Assembly: GCA_024710005.1 (NCBI GenBank)
Contig: JANJVQ010000030.1
Span: 1-64,000 of the forward strand
From: Paludibacter sp.
GTDB lineage: Bacteria > Bacteroidota > Bacteroidia > Bacteroidales > Paludibacteraceae
Direction of reading: 5' to 3'
Length of the DNA: 64,000 nucleotides
Positions 25,415-33,691 of the stretch are shown here, piece after piece (position 1 is the first letter of the stretch; every line of letters starts with the position of its first letter). The notes beneath the pieces were generated by a model. That model was given only the letters and a program-made list of their open reading frames with translations. It was not told the DNA's origin and searched no databases. The translations under genes were made by a program, and so were the position numbers.

Positions 25415-25615
25415 CTACCTACATGTGTTCACACGTCTGTTGAATAGCCTCAAAAAACGGCTCAACTTTTTGCGTTCTGCCTCATGCATGGCATTTAAAA
25501 CTCATTGGGTAAGTTGTTGCAACAGGGCATCGTTGCCGGGAAAGTTAATCGCGTTGCGCTTCATAAACGCGCATAGTTCTTCCTGTAAACGGGAACAGCT
25601 TAATTTTTCATTCAT
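25415..25615 (-). pseudogene. small ORF interrupted by an in-frame TGA
   Basis: From ATG at 25615 the minus strand encodes 37 residues (starting MNEKLSCSRLQEELCAF) up to a TGA at 25504-25502. The same frame then continues for 28 codons (VLNAMHEAERKKLSRFLRLF and more) to a TAG. Both halves look like helical protein and join naturally, LLQQLTQ then VLNAM, as if one codon, possibly TGG, mutated to TGA. A TAAATTTG -7 box lies at 25673-25680 with TTTG 16 nt upstream of it. I do not recognise the family. It is either a 37-residue protein or a decayed gene of about 65 residues. Confidence 0.35.
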
Positions 25616-26072
25616 TGTTATTTTGTTTAATAAAGGGGTTAATTCGGTTTAACCCTTTGGTTTTTTCAGGTGCAAATTTAAAGGAAGGTGGTTAAACAAA
25701 GTGTGTGGGGTAGGGAATTTTGGTGTTTTTTAATATAATTTTATCGAGGGTTTTTGTTAGGTGGTTGAATATTAACGTGATGAAGTATCGTGTAATTTGT
25801 TAATTTTTTATATTGTTTATCCAATTTATGTTGTTATTTTTGAGGTCAAATAAAAAACTTCAATTGTTTAAATTCTTAAGTTGAAATATTCTATGCGAAA
25901 CTCCTCAGTTTTCTCGCCATTTTCTATTTCATTCATTTATAATGTTTTGATGATTTTCTCATCAAAGATAAAGCGGATGTATACGAACCACTGGTTCGCA
26001 TACAGAAAAGGGGGGCGTATATATTTAAGTTATGCGTAATTCAAAAAATGAAAAAATTGATTGACTTATTGA
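25616..26072. other. AT-rich intergenic stretch
   Basis: Apart from the promoter-like boxes for the small minus-strand ORF (25673-25700) and the dyad at 25979-26003, I see no gene here. The stretch separates the heme operon from the first attC-like site and is strongly AT-rich, as is common at the edge of an accessory region. Confidence 0.5.
25979..26003. repeat. 12-bp dyad around one base
   Basis: GTATACGAACCA and TGGTTCGCATAC flank a single C, with one mismatch between arms. It stands about 70 bp before the first attC-like site. It could be an operator or part of an old recombination boundary; no assignment is possible. Confidence 0.55.
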
Positions 26073-26126
26073 GCTAACGACTAAAAAAGCGACTATTGAA
26101 AACCAGAGACTTACGTGGTCGTTAGT
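26073..26126 (+). other. attC-like site 0 (left edge of cassette array)
   Basis: Inverted ends CTAACGAC (26074-26081) and GTCGTTAG (26118-26125) enclose 36 nt. The right end, GTGGTCGTTAG, resembles the CGGTCGTTAG right ends of the sites at 27148-27288 and 28138-28278. By analogy with integrons the cut would be G/TTAG at 26121/26122. It is shorter and less structured than the other two sites. Confidence 0.5.
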
Positions 26127-26167
26127 CAGAATGCAAAAAAAAAAATAAAAGTATAATAAAATAGACT

Positions 26168-26563
26168 ATGCCTATAGACATACAAATTCCAGACAGTGAC
26201 ATAATCGGATTTAACACTCAAGCAAAGATTGAATTAGAGAATTCCATAAAGGAATTTTCAGATGATTTAATTTATGAATCAAATAGAATTGAGTCTTCTA
26301 TTAATTCCACGTCACAAGGACCAGAAATAACAAGTAGCATTGTAAGAGATGCTAAAGTACTCCTAAGACATAAATTAGGAAAACCAAAGCAAGGAACTGG
26401 AAGTGTAATTTTGAAAATACTTTCTAGTCTTTTTGTTTTGCTTTCCGGTATTATGTACCAACCAGAAAAGTTAAAAGCTGCTGGGGTTTATATGGTTTTT
26501 TACATTATAGTAATAGCATTAGCAATTCTTTTTACAACTCTAACATTTATCAAAGAGAAATAA
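26168..26563 (+). CDS. hypothetical protein with two C-terminal membrane helices (cassette gene)
   Basis: A 131-residue protein. Residues 1-75 are polar and helical, beginning MPIDIQIPDSDIIGF; two hydrophobic helices follow (about 80-98 and 105-125), ending in FIKEK. I recognise no family. It is the first gene of the cassette that starts near 26122, and the next gene starts 1 bp after its stop, so the pair is certainly co-expressed. Codon use is AT-rich compared with the heme genes, which fits horizontal acquisition. Confidence 0.65.
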   Translation: MPIDIQIPDSDIIGFNTQAKIELENSIKEFSDDLIYESNRIESSINSTSQGPEITSSIVRDAKVLLRHKLGKPKQGTGSVILKILSSLFVLLSGIMYQPEKLKAAGVYMVFYIIVIALAILFTTLTFIKEK

Positions 26564-26564
26564 T

Positions 26565-27173
26565 ATGGAAAATAATGAATTTGAAGGTCAACAATACATA
26601 AATGACTTAAATGTATATCTTTCAGGAAAATATAAATCGAGAGCAAGACTTAGGCAGATATTAAAGATTTATCAGATACTTGGTATACTAATAGCACTTT
26701 TTGGAATATTGTATTTCGTATTTACCACGATTAAAATAGAACTAACAACAACTCAATTATTTTCAATAGTACTCGGTGGTAGTGGTATTACATTAGCTGT
26801 ATTGTCAAAAATATTGACGGATTATTTAAAAGAAAAAGACAAAGAAAACGAGAAAAGGCGTTCTGAAGTCGAAAATGTATCTTCCTATATATTCACTTGG
26901 ACAATATTTGAAAGAGCACTTCGCAACTTTGTTGAAATGCAAGAAGCAAACATTAATAAGCACTCCTTTAGAACGCAACTCGAATTTCTATATAAAGCAA
27001 AGTTCTTGACTGACAAAGATATGTTGATGATTGAGAGATCTTTAGAATTTCGAAATCTAATATTACATGAAGGTGCATTAATTAATTCAGATAAACTAAG
27101 GGAGTCTACTGAAATCTTAAATTCCGTTACGGAAAAACTAAATAATGCACTAACGCATAACACCCGCCTATAG
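26565..27173 (+). CDS. membrane protein with HEPN-like C-terminal motif (cassette gene)
   Basis: A 202-residue protein. Two hydrophobic helices lie at about 38-60 and 66-88, followed by a charged linker (LKEKDKENEKRR) and a helical C-terminal domain of about 100 residues. That domain contains FRNLILHEG, with R163 and H168 in an Rx4H arrangement, the signature of HEPN ribonuclease domains in many toxins and defence proteins. I infer an HEPN-like fold; a single short motif is weak proof. The gene overlaps attC-like site 1: its stop lies inside the site, as is typical of integron cassettes. It pairs with the 131-residue membrane protein upstream. Confidence 0.65.
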   Translation: MENNEFEGQQYINDLNVYLSGKYKSRARLRQILKIYQILGILIALFGILYFVFTTIKIELTTTQLFSIVLGGSGITLAVLSKILTDYLKEKDKENEKRRSEVENVSSYIFTWTIFERALRNFVEMQEANINKHSFRTQLEFLYKAKFLTDKDMLMIERSLEFRNLILHEGALINSDKLRESTEILNSVTEKLNNALTHNTRL

Positions 27174-27288
27174 GCATTGGCTGGCTGACGTGCATTTCGC
27201 AGGTTTTGCTCCCGCATTCACTTTGTCGCTGTGCGACAGTGAACGCTCCCGCAACCCGCCAAATGCCCATAGCCTCGGTCGTTAGGGG
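27148..27288 (+). other. attC-like site 1
   Basis: A 141-nt imperfect inverted repeat begins at CACTAAC and ends at GTTAGGGG. Inner paired blocks are GCATTTCGCAGGTTTTGC with GCAACCCGCCAAATGC, and a terminal hairpin TTCACTTTGTCGC with GCGACAGTGAA. Its left end ACTAAC is complementary to GTTAGT at the start of the upstream cassette (26121). It shares long stretches with site 2, for example CATTCACTTTGTCGCTGTGC and CATAGCCTCGGTCGTTAG. Length and layout match integron attC sites (57-141 bp). Confidence 0.7.
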
Positions 27289-27290
27289 TA

Positions 27291-28124
27291 ATGGCAAAAA
27301 AAATACGAACAGAAACAGGAAACTATATGCAAAAAACTACTTTTAAGATAGCCAAAATGGATTGTCCGTCCGAAGAACAAATGATACGGATGAAGTTGAA
27401 TGATTTGACAAATATTAAATCTTTAGAATTTGATATTCCGAACAGACAACTGACCGTTTTCCATACAGACAATCACGACAAAATACTTCAACGACTTGAC
27501 AACTTAAGGTTTGACACAACACTTATTGACAGCGTTGCAGAAGAAAATTTTATTATCTCGACTGATAACACCAACCATGAAAGAAAATCGCTTTGGATAG
27601 TTCTATTCATAAACCTTTTCTTTTTTGCACTTGAAATGACAACAGGTTTTATCTCAAATTCAATGGGACTTGTTGCAGACAGTTTGGATATGTTTGCAGA
27701 CAGCATTGTTTACGGACTTGCGCTGTTAGCAGTTGGTGGAACAATGACAAGAAAAAAGAACATTACAAAATATGCTGGATATTTTCAATTGACACTTGCG
27801 TTTTTCGGTTTAATTGAAGTAATCAGACGATTTGTTGTAAATGAAACTGTTCCTGCTTTCAAAATAATGATAATTATTTCTATTCTTGCACTTATCGGCA
27901 ATGGACTTTGTTTGTATGTACTTCAAAAAAGTAAAAGCAATGAAATACACATGCAAGCAAGCATGATTTTTACTTCTAATGACGTAATTGTAAACCTCGG
28001 CGTAATTTTAGCAGGCGGTTTAGTATATTTTACAAATTCAAAATATCCAGATTTAATCGTTGGGTCAATCGTATTTCTCATTGTAGGACAAGGAGCATTT
28101 AAAATATTGAAACTATCAAAATGA
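27291..28124 (+). CDS. cation diffusion facilitator-like efflux protein with N-terminal metal-binding-like domain
   Basis: A 277-residue protein. The N-terminal 80 residues resemble a heavy-metal-associated fold (FKIAKMDCPSEEQMI, with CxxE in place of CxxC). The C-terminal 190 residues hold about five to six helices, with ETTGFISNSMGLVADSLDMFADSIVYG-like CDF metal-site helices; the Asp pairs DSLDMFAD are metal-site candidates. CDF proteins export Zn, Co, Fe or Cd in exchange for protons. The start at 27291 lies 9 nt inside the cassette that begins with TTAGGGG; an internal start, MQKTTFKIAKM, twelve codons later is also possible. The gene alone fills a cassette between attC-like sites 1 and 2. 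Confidence 0.85.
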   Translation: MAKKIRTETGNYMQKTTFKIAKMDCPSEEQMIRMKLNDLTNIKSLEFDIPNRQLTVFHTDNHDKILQRLDNLRFDTTLIDSVAEENFIISTDNTNHERKSLWIVLFINLFFFALEMTTGFISNSMGLVADSLDMFADSIVYGLALLAVGGTMTRKKNITKYAGYFQLTLAFFGLIEVIRRFVVNETVPAFKIMIIISILALIGNGLCLYVLQKSKSNEIHMQASMIFTSNDVIVNLGVILAGGLVYFTNSKYPDLIVGSIVFLIVGQGAFKILKLSK

Positions 28125-28137
28125 CACTGTACTAAAG

Positions 28138-28278
28138 CCACTACCCCTAACACACGCCTATGTTCACAGGCTGGCTGACGTGCACTTAGCGGGTTTTGCG
28201 CCCGCATTCACTTTGTCGCTGTGCGACAGCGAATACGCCCGCAAACCGCCCGTGCCCATAGCCTCGGTCGTTAGCCGT
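28138..28278 (+). other. attC-like site 2
   Basis: A 141-nt imperfect inverted repeat homologous to site 1. Its left arm CCACTACCCCTAAC is the complement, 13 of 14 bases, of the beginning of its own cassette (27281-27294, GTTAGGGGTAATGG). It ends in CATAGCCTCGGTCGTTAG followed by CCGT. In integrons the 5' end of a cassette pairs with the left arm of its own attC; this is what is seen. Confidence 0.75.
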
Positions 28279-28322
28279 CAGCATAAAAAAACAAAAGTCT
28301 GTGCGAATAGAAAATTGAAATT

Positions 28323-29135
28323 ATGAAAGTACGAGCATTCTTATCAACTATTTTAATTATATTCTGTCTGAACTGTATTGCTCAGATTAAATTAAATTTC
28401 AATTACTCAAGTTACGCTAAAGAGGTAAACAGAGCATACGTTGTATTGAAATCTTCAACAAATGAAATTGAAATACTGAATGATACAGTTAGGAAATTTG
28501 AAGACACATTGGATATTCCTTCAAAAAGAGAAAACTATATTCTATCGCTGAAATTTGAGAACAAGACAATAGGTAAAGAAGAATTTAAATATACTTTCTC
28601 GACACATGGAAATGAGACAGACATTGAAATAAACTTAAGAACTTCAAAAAACAACTTTGATAAGAAGGAAAAACAAAGCGGAAATATTGAAATAGTAAAA
28701 TACTATGAACCTAAGCATAATCTTGAAATTCAATATCTACCTAAATTAAAGGGAGATGAATTTTATAAACCGCCATTTTTTATGTTGAAGAACAATTCAA
28801 ATGATACAATCTACGGACAATACATAAAAGGTTACTTTTGGGGTTCAATTAGTATCTTAGTTGATTCTATATGGACTCGAGATTTTTTTGGTAGACTGGA
28901 TTATAATTTTGCTGGTGGTTCTCCTTTGTTTCCTGACTCTATGACTGTTGCGTGGGTTGGCTCATTCGGTTGGAGGAGTGAGTTACCCAAGAATCGTTAT
29001 AAATACACATTGTTATATACAACTGATAAAAATTCAAGTAGTGGTTTGAGAAAGCATTTAGAAAGAGATAGTTTTATTTGGTGGGCAGACACAAAAAAAT
29101 ATTATAGATTAATTTATCAATTTGAAGTTAAATAG
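28323..29135 (+). CDS. exported hypothetical protein (cassette gene)
   Basis: A 270-residue protein with a signal peptide (about 1-20, LIIFCLNCIAQ; the Cys is not in a clear lipobox). The rest is beta-rich with many Asn, Lys and Tyr and no repeats; I recognise no domain. It is the sole gene of the cassette between attC-like sites 2 and 3. Base composition is AT-rich like the other cassette genes. Confidence 0.65.
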   Translation: MKVRAFLSTILIIFCLNCIAQIKLNFNYSSYAKEVNRAYVVLKSSTNEIEILNDTVRKFEDTLDIPSKRENYILSLKFENKTIGKEEFKYTFSTHGNETDIEINLRTSKNNFDKKEKQSGNIEIVKYYEPKHNLEIQYLPKLKGDEFYKPPFFMLKNNSNDTIYGQYIKGYFWGSISILVDSIWTRDFFGRLDYNFAGGSPLFPDSMTVAWVGSFGWRSELPKNRYKYTLLYTTDKNSSSGLRKHLERDSFIWWADTKKYYRLIYQFEVK

Positions 29136-29145
29136 AAGGACATAA

Positions 29146-29208
29146 TGCCGAACGGCTAACATGCACTAAGCGCAACCCTATCGGGTATGCCGCTTAGTGC
29201 CGTTCGTC
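29146..29208 (+). other. attC-like site 3
   Basis: A compact hairpin of about 62 nt with arms GCACTAAGCG and CGCTTAGTGC plus outer CGAACGGC and GCCGTTCG, and an unpaired TAACAT bulge. Its left part ACGGCTAAC is the exact 9-bp complement of GTTAGCCGT at the start of its cassette (28270-28278). The right core, GTTCGTC, departs from GTTRRRY. It is the last attC-like site before the restriction locus. Confidence 0.55.
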
Positions 29209-29385
29209 ATATACAAGTGAAGAACCAACCAACCAATTGATAAATATTTATAAAGAGAATTTTTACCAACTAATTCCCAAATTCAATTGGTATAATGAAA
29301 GAGTGAGTTTTAAAGAAAAAGCAATTCAATGATGCTTACATATTCATGTTAAATTACTACTTTTGAACTTAAATTTTTCAAAGAT

Positions 29386-32181
29386 TTGAGAAACGAGAAA
29401 CTGACAAGAAAAGAAATCATTGACAACCGCTTAAAACAGGCAGGCTGGATTGTTAGCGACCGTACTCAGGTAGTTGAGGAATATGATATAATTGTTGACA
29501 AGGATCTTGTAAAAGAAGCACCATCTCCTTATGCCGGACATCAATACAGCGACTATGTTTTGTTGGGGAAAGACGGTAAACCACTTGCAGTTGTTGAAGC
29601 CAAAAAGACTTCAGTTGATGCAGCACTCGGACGGGAACAAGCCAAACAATATTGCTACAACATACAATCGACCCAGGGCGGAGAATTACCCTTTTGCTTT
29701 TACACCAACGGACACGACATTTACTTTTGGGACTTAGACAATTATCCGCCAAAAAAAGCATATGGCTTTCCAACCCGTGACGACCTTGAACGCTATGCCT
29801 ACATACGCAAGGCGAGAAAACAATTAGCCGGCGAACTTATCAATACCAAAATTGCAGGGCGCAATTATCAGATTGCTTCTATTCGTGCCGTAATGGAAGC
29901 CATTGAAAAAAGGAAACGCAAATTCTTGTTGGTAATGGCTACAGGTACTGGTAAGACAAGAACTTGTATTGCTTTGGTTGATGCATTGATGAGAGCGGGT
30001 TGGGCTGAAAGAGTTTTGTTTTTGGTTGACAGAATCGCACTGCGTGACCAAACGTTAGAAGCATTCAAAGAACATTTGCCCAACGAACCACGCTGGCCAA
30101 AACAAGGCGAAAAGGAAATTGCAACTGACAGACGGGTTTATGTTTCGACTTATCCAACCATGTTGAATGTAATTCGCAATGAAGATAAATCGTTAAGTCC
30201 TCATTTCTTTGACTTGATTGTAGTGGACGAAAGTCACCGCAGTATTTACAATACCTATCAGGAAATACTTGATTATTTCAATGCGATTACGCTTGGTTTA
30301 ACAGCCACGCCAACCGATGTAATCGACCACAACACTTTTCAATTATTCGAGTGCGAAGATGGTGTGCCCACTTTTGCATATTCTTATGACGAAGCAGTCA
30401 ATCACATTCCGCCCTTCCTGAGCAATTTTCAGGTAATGAAAATCAAAACCAAGTTTCAGGATGAAGGAATAAACAAGCGGACTATTTCATTAGAAGACCA
30501 ACAAAAGTTGATGTTGGAGGGAAAAGAAATTGAAGAAATCAATTACGAAGGAACGGAGATTGAGAAAAAGGTAATCAACAGGGGAACGAATGCCTTGATT
30601 GTCCGTGAATTCATGGAAGAAAGCATCAAAGATGCCAACGGGGTATTACCGGGAAAAACCATATTCTTTTGCATTTCAAAAGCACACGCAAGACGTGTTG
30701 AAGAAATATTTGATTCGCTTTATCCTGAATACAAAGGCGAATTAGCCAAAGTATTGGTAAGCGAAGACCCACGGGTTTACGGCAAAGGTGGTTTGCTCGA
30801 CCAGTTTGTTCACAACGACATGCCACGCATCGCCATTAGTGTGGATATGCTCGACACGGGCATTGATGTTCGGGAATTGGTGAATCTGGTTTTTGCAAAA
30901 CCCGTTTACAGTTATACCAAGTTTTGGCAAATGATAGGCAGGGGAACCCGTTTACTCGAACCTGAAAAAATTAAACCCTGGTGTACACAAAAAGACAACT
31001 TCCTGATTCTTGATTGTTGGGATAATTTTGAATACTTCAAACTGAATCCAAGAGGGAAAGAGCTAAAAGGGCAAATTCCTTTGCCTGTTCGCTTGTTTGG
31101 TGTGCGTTTAGAAAAAATTGAAGAAGCCCAAACACAAAGCATAACTGAAATTGCAAACAAAGAAATTCAGAAAATCAGAAAACAGGTTGAAGCACTACCT
31201 CAACATTCGGTGGTTATCATGGAAGCCCGAAATGAACTGCAACGACTGGAAGATGAAAACTTCTGGAATAACCTGACATCCGACAAAATGGAATTTTTAG
31301 ATGCAGTTGTAAAACCATTGCTTCGCACGGTTTCGGATGTTGATTTCAAAGCCATGCGTTTTGAAAAAGACATTGTGGAGGTTTCGTTGGCACATTTGGC
31401 AGGAGAAACAGAAAAATTTGAAACGCTGAAAGACAGCATCATCGAAGAAATTGGCGAGCTGCCTTTGAGTATCAACATTGTGGCACGAGAGCAGGAATTG
31501 ATTCGTCAGGCACAAACCAATCATTATTGGGCAACCATCAATGAAGACAAGTTTGAAGAACTGATTCAAAAACTTGCGCCTTTGATGAAGTTTCGTGAAG
31601 CTGTTATTCCGCTGGCTCCGGCAAAATTCAACCTGAAAGACATTGTCGCCGAAAAAGAATTCATAGAGTTTGGTCCACAACACGAAGCATTAAGCGTAGC
31701 CAAATACCGTGAACTGGTTGAAAAGAAAATCAATGAATTGGTTTCAAGCAGTCCCATTTTACAAAAGCTAAAACAGGGGCAGGAAATCACAACAGATGAA
31801 GCGAAACAATTAGCCGAAGAACTGCACAACGAACATCCGCACATTACCATTGATTTGCTTCGCAAGGTTTACAACCACCGCAAAGCAGCATTGGTGCAAT
31901 TTATCAAACATATTTTAGGCATAGAACAATTAGAAAGCTTTGCCGAAACAGTTACCAAAGCGTTTGATGATTTCATTTCAAAGCATAGCTACCTAACCAG
32001 CCGACAACTTCAGTTTCTTGACTTGCTTAAAAACTTTGTATTGGAAAAAGGCGATGTAAGCAAACGCAATCTGATTGAATCTCCTTTTACTATGCTTCAT
32101 CCCGAGGGCATCAGAGGAGTATTTAATCAGAAAGAGATTGACGAAATTTTAAGTTTAACCGAAAAAGTATTAGCCGCATAA
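29386..32181 (+). CDS. hsdR: type I restriction endonuclease subunit R
   Basis: A 931-residue motor and nuclease subunit of the HsdRMS complex, which translocates DNA by ATP hydrolysis and cuts unmethylated DNA. The N-terminal nuclease domain has the PD-(D/E)xK-like AGHQYSDYVLL and AVVEAKK segments. Helicase motifs follow: Walker A MATGTGKT (about residue 185), VVDESHRSI, LTATPTD and IGRGTRLLEPE. The C-terminal part is helical. No ATG fits; the family start MRNEKLTRKEIIDNRLKQ is reached from TTG at 29386, and an in-frame stop lies 33 bp upstream, so TTG initiation is likely. The next gene starts 1 bp after the stop. Confidence 0.9.
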   Translation: MRNEKLTRKEIIDNRLKQAGWIVSDRTQVVEEYDIIVDKDLVKEAPSPYAGHQYSDYVLLGKDGKPLAVVEAKKTSVDAALGREQAKQYCYNIQSTQGGELPFCFYTNGHDIYFWDLDNYPPKKAYGFPTRDDLERYAYIRKARKQLAGELINTKIAGRNYQIASIRAVMEAIEKRKRKFLLVMATGTGKTRTCIALVDALMRAGWAERVLFLVDRIALRDQTLEAFKEHLPNEPRWPKQGEKEIATDRRVYVSTYPTMLNVIRNEDKSLSPHFFDLIVVDESHRSIYNTYQEILDYFNAITLGLTATPTDVIDHNTFQLFECEDGVPTFAYSYDEAVNHIPPFLSNFQVMKIKTKFQDEGINKRTISLEDQQKLMLEGKEIEEINYEGTEIEKKVINRGTNALIVREFMEESIKDANGVLPGKTIFFCISKAHARRVEEIFDSLYPEYKGELAKVLVSEDPRVYGKGGLLDQFVHNDMPRIAISVDMLDTGIDVRELVNLVFAKPVYSYTKFWQMIGRGTRLLEPEKIKPWCTQKDNFLILDCWDNFEYFKLNPRGKELKGQIPLPVRLFGVRLEKIEEAQTQSITEIANKEIQKIRKQVEALPQHSVVIMEARNELQRLEDENFWNNLTSDKMEFLDAVVKPLLRTVSDVDFKAMRFEKDIVEVSLAHLAGETEKFETLKDSIIEEIGELPLSINIVAREQELIRQAQTNHYWATINEDKFEELIQKLAPLMKFREAVIPLAPAKFNLKDIVAEKEFIEFGPQHEALSVAKYRELVEKKINELVSSSPILQKLKQGQEITTDEAKQLAEELHNEHPHITIDLLRKVYNHRKAALVQFIKHILGIEQLESFAETVTKAFDDFISKHSYLTSRQLQFLDLLKNFVLEKGDVSKRNLIESPFTMLHPEGIRGVFNQKEIDEILSLTEKVLAA

Positions 32182-32182
32182 C

Positions 32183-33691
32183 ATGGCAAAGAAAAAAATC
32201 TTTATTAGCAGTGTACAGATTGAACTTTCGGAAGAAAGGAGCGCTTTGTATGAATATATCTGTTCCGACCCTTTGTTAGGAAAGCATTTTGAACCGTTTT
32301 TGTTTGAGTTGCTCCCTGCTATCGATCAAAGAGCTGATGATGTATATCTTAAAGAAGTGGAGTTTTCAGATATTTATCTCGGGATTTTCGGGAAATCGTA
32401 TGGTTCTGAGAATGCCGATGGTCTTTCGCCTACTGAATTGGAATTTAATCATGCAACGGATTTTCATAAAACCCGACTTGTATTTTTGACCAACCACGAT
32501 AATACGGATAGGCATCCGAAAGAAAATTTACTGATTACAAAAGCTCAGGAAGTGTTGGTGCGAAAAAAATTCAGCACCGTTGATGAATTAAAATCAGCTG
32601 TTTACGCTGCCTTGATTCGATATTTGGAGGAAAAAGAAATCATTCGTTCCGTGCCTTTCGATGCCACCCTTTTGAGTAATGCTGCTTTGAGTGATATTGA
32701 TTCCGAAAAAATCAAATCATTTGTCCGGCTTGCCCAGGAGCGAAGGGGATTTCCTTTAGCTGAAACAGAACCCGTAGAAAAAATTCTAACACATTTGAAT
32801 TTATACCGTGATGGCAGACTGACACAAGCTGCGATTCTTTTGTTTGGGGCGGCGCCTCAGCGTTTCTTTATCAATTCCGAAGTCCGCTGTGCTTCATTTA
32901 TAGGCACTATTGTCGAAAAGCCTATCCCTTCATATAAAGTTTTTAAGGGAACCGTTTTTGAGTTGGTCGATCAGGCGCTTGAGTTTGTGCTTAATAAACT
33001 TGATTATCGGGTAGAAACCCGTGCAGAACAAGTTGCAATTCCGGGCAGTTATGAAATCCCTAAAGATGTAGTTGCCGAAGCCATCGTGAACGCCATCGCA
33101 CATCGCGATTATACCAGTAATGCAAGTGTCCAGATAATGCTTTTCAGAGATCGTTTGGAAATCTGGAATCCCGGAGCATTGCCCATGGGTTGGACAACGC
33201 TCAAACTGAAACAATTGCACACTTCCGTTCCGGCAAATCCTTTATTGGCTGAACCGCTCTACCTTGCAGGCTATATCGAGCGCATGGGTACCGGCACTTC
33301 AGATATTATAGAAAAATCTTTAGCAGCCGGACTGATTGAACCTCAGTTTATCCAGTCCGAAGATTTTAGAAGCATTATCTACCGTTCAGGTTCTGAACAG
33401 ATAACCCCGCAAGTAACCGACCAAGTGACCGACCAAGTAACCGACCAAGTAACCGACCAAGTAAAAGCATTGATTCTATTAATGGAAAATGAATATTCAA
33501 GAAGCGAATTGATGGGTTTGTTGCAACTAAAACATGGTCAAACTTTTAGGGGAAATTACTTGAATCCGGCACTAACAGATGTTTTGATAGAAATGACTCA
33601 GCCGGACTCTCCAAAAAGCCCAACCCAAAAATATCGCCTTACCGCTAAAGGAAAGGCGTTGAAAGCACAATTGAAAAACAAAAACAAATAA
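32183..33691 (+). CDS. DUF4062 plus RecG-like ATP-binding regulator-type protein in the RM locus
   Basis: A 502-residue protein. Residues 1-100 form a DUF4062-like domain (KKKIFISSVQIELSEERSAL, then DIYLGIFGKSYG and TELEFNHA). Residues about 180-400 match the RecG-related/AlbA-associated HATPase_c_4 region (AEAIVNAIAHRDY, LEIWNPGALP and RMGTGTSDII). A TDQV tetrapeptide repeated four times, from tandem 12-bp DNA repeats around 33411-33463, leads into a C-terminal winged-helix-like part. Such proteins often ride in type I RM operons and may regulate them or act as accessory defence factors; the function is not established. It is tightly packed, with stop and start of hsdM overlapping as TAATG. 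Confidence 0.8.
   Translation: MAKKKIFISSVQIELSEERSALYEYICSDPLLGKHFEPFLFELLPAIDQRADDVYLKEVEFSDIYLGIFGKSYGSENADGLSPTELEFNHATDFHKTRLVFLTNHDNTDRHPKENLLITKAQEVLVRKKFSTVDELKSAVYAALIRYLEEKEIIRSVPFDATLLSNAALSDIDSEKIKSFVRLAQERRGFPLAETEPVEKILTHLNLYRDGRLTQAAILLFGAAPQRFFINSEVRCASFIGTIVEKPIPSYKVFKGTVFELVDQALEFVLNKLDYRVETRAEQVAIPGSYEIPKDVVAEAIVNAIAHRDYTSNASVQIMLFRDRLEIWNPGALPMGWTTLKLKQLHTSVPANPLLAEPLYLAGYIERMGTGTSDIIEKSLAAGLIEPQFIQSEDFRSIIYRSGSEQITPQVTDQVTDQVTDQVTDQVKALILLMENEYSRSELMGLLQLKHGQTFRGNYLNPALTDVLIEMTQPDSPKSPTQKYRLTAKGKALKAQLKNKNK

Noticed and set aside
25158-25652. 164-codon plus-strand ORF overlapping the hemH 3' end and the repeat cluster
   Set aside because: It translates the palindromic repeats (SGLFTKSSEVFIKSPEVSTKSSEL-like text arises from repeat DNA), overlaps hemH and has no recognisable domain.
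32183-33691. CRISPR-like repeats at 33411-33463
   Set aside because: The 12-bp units are tandem without spacers and encode TDQV in frame.
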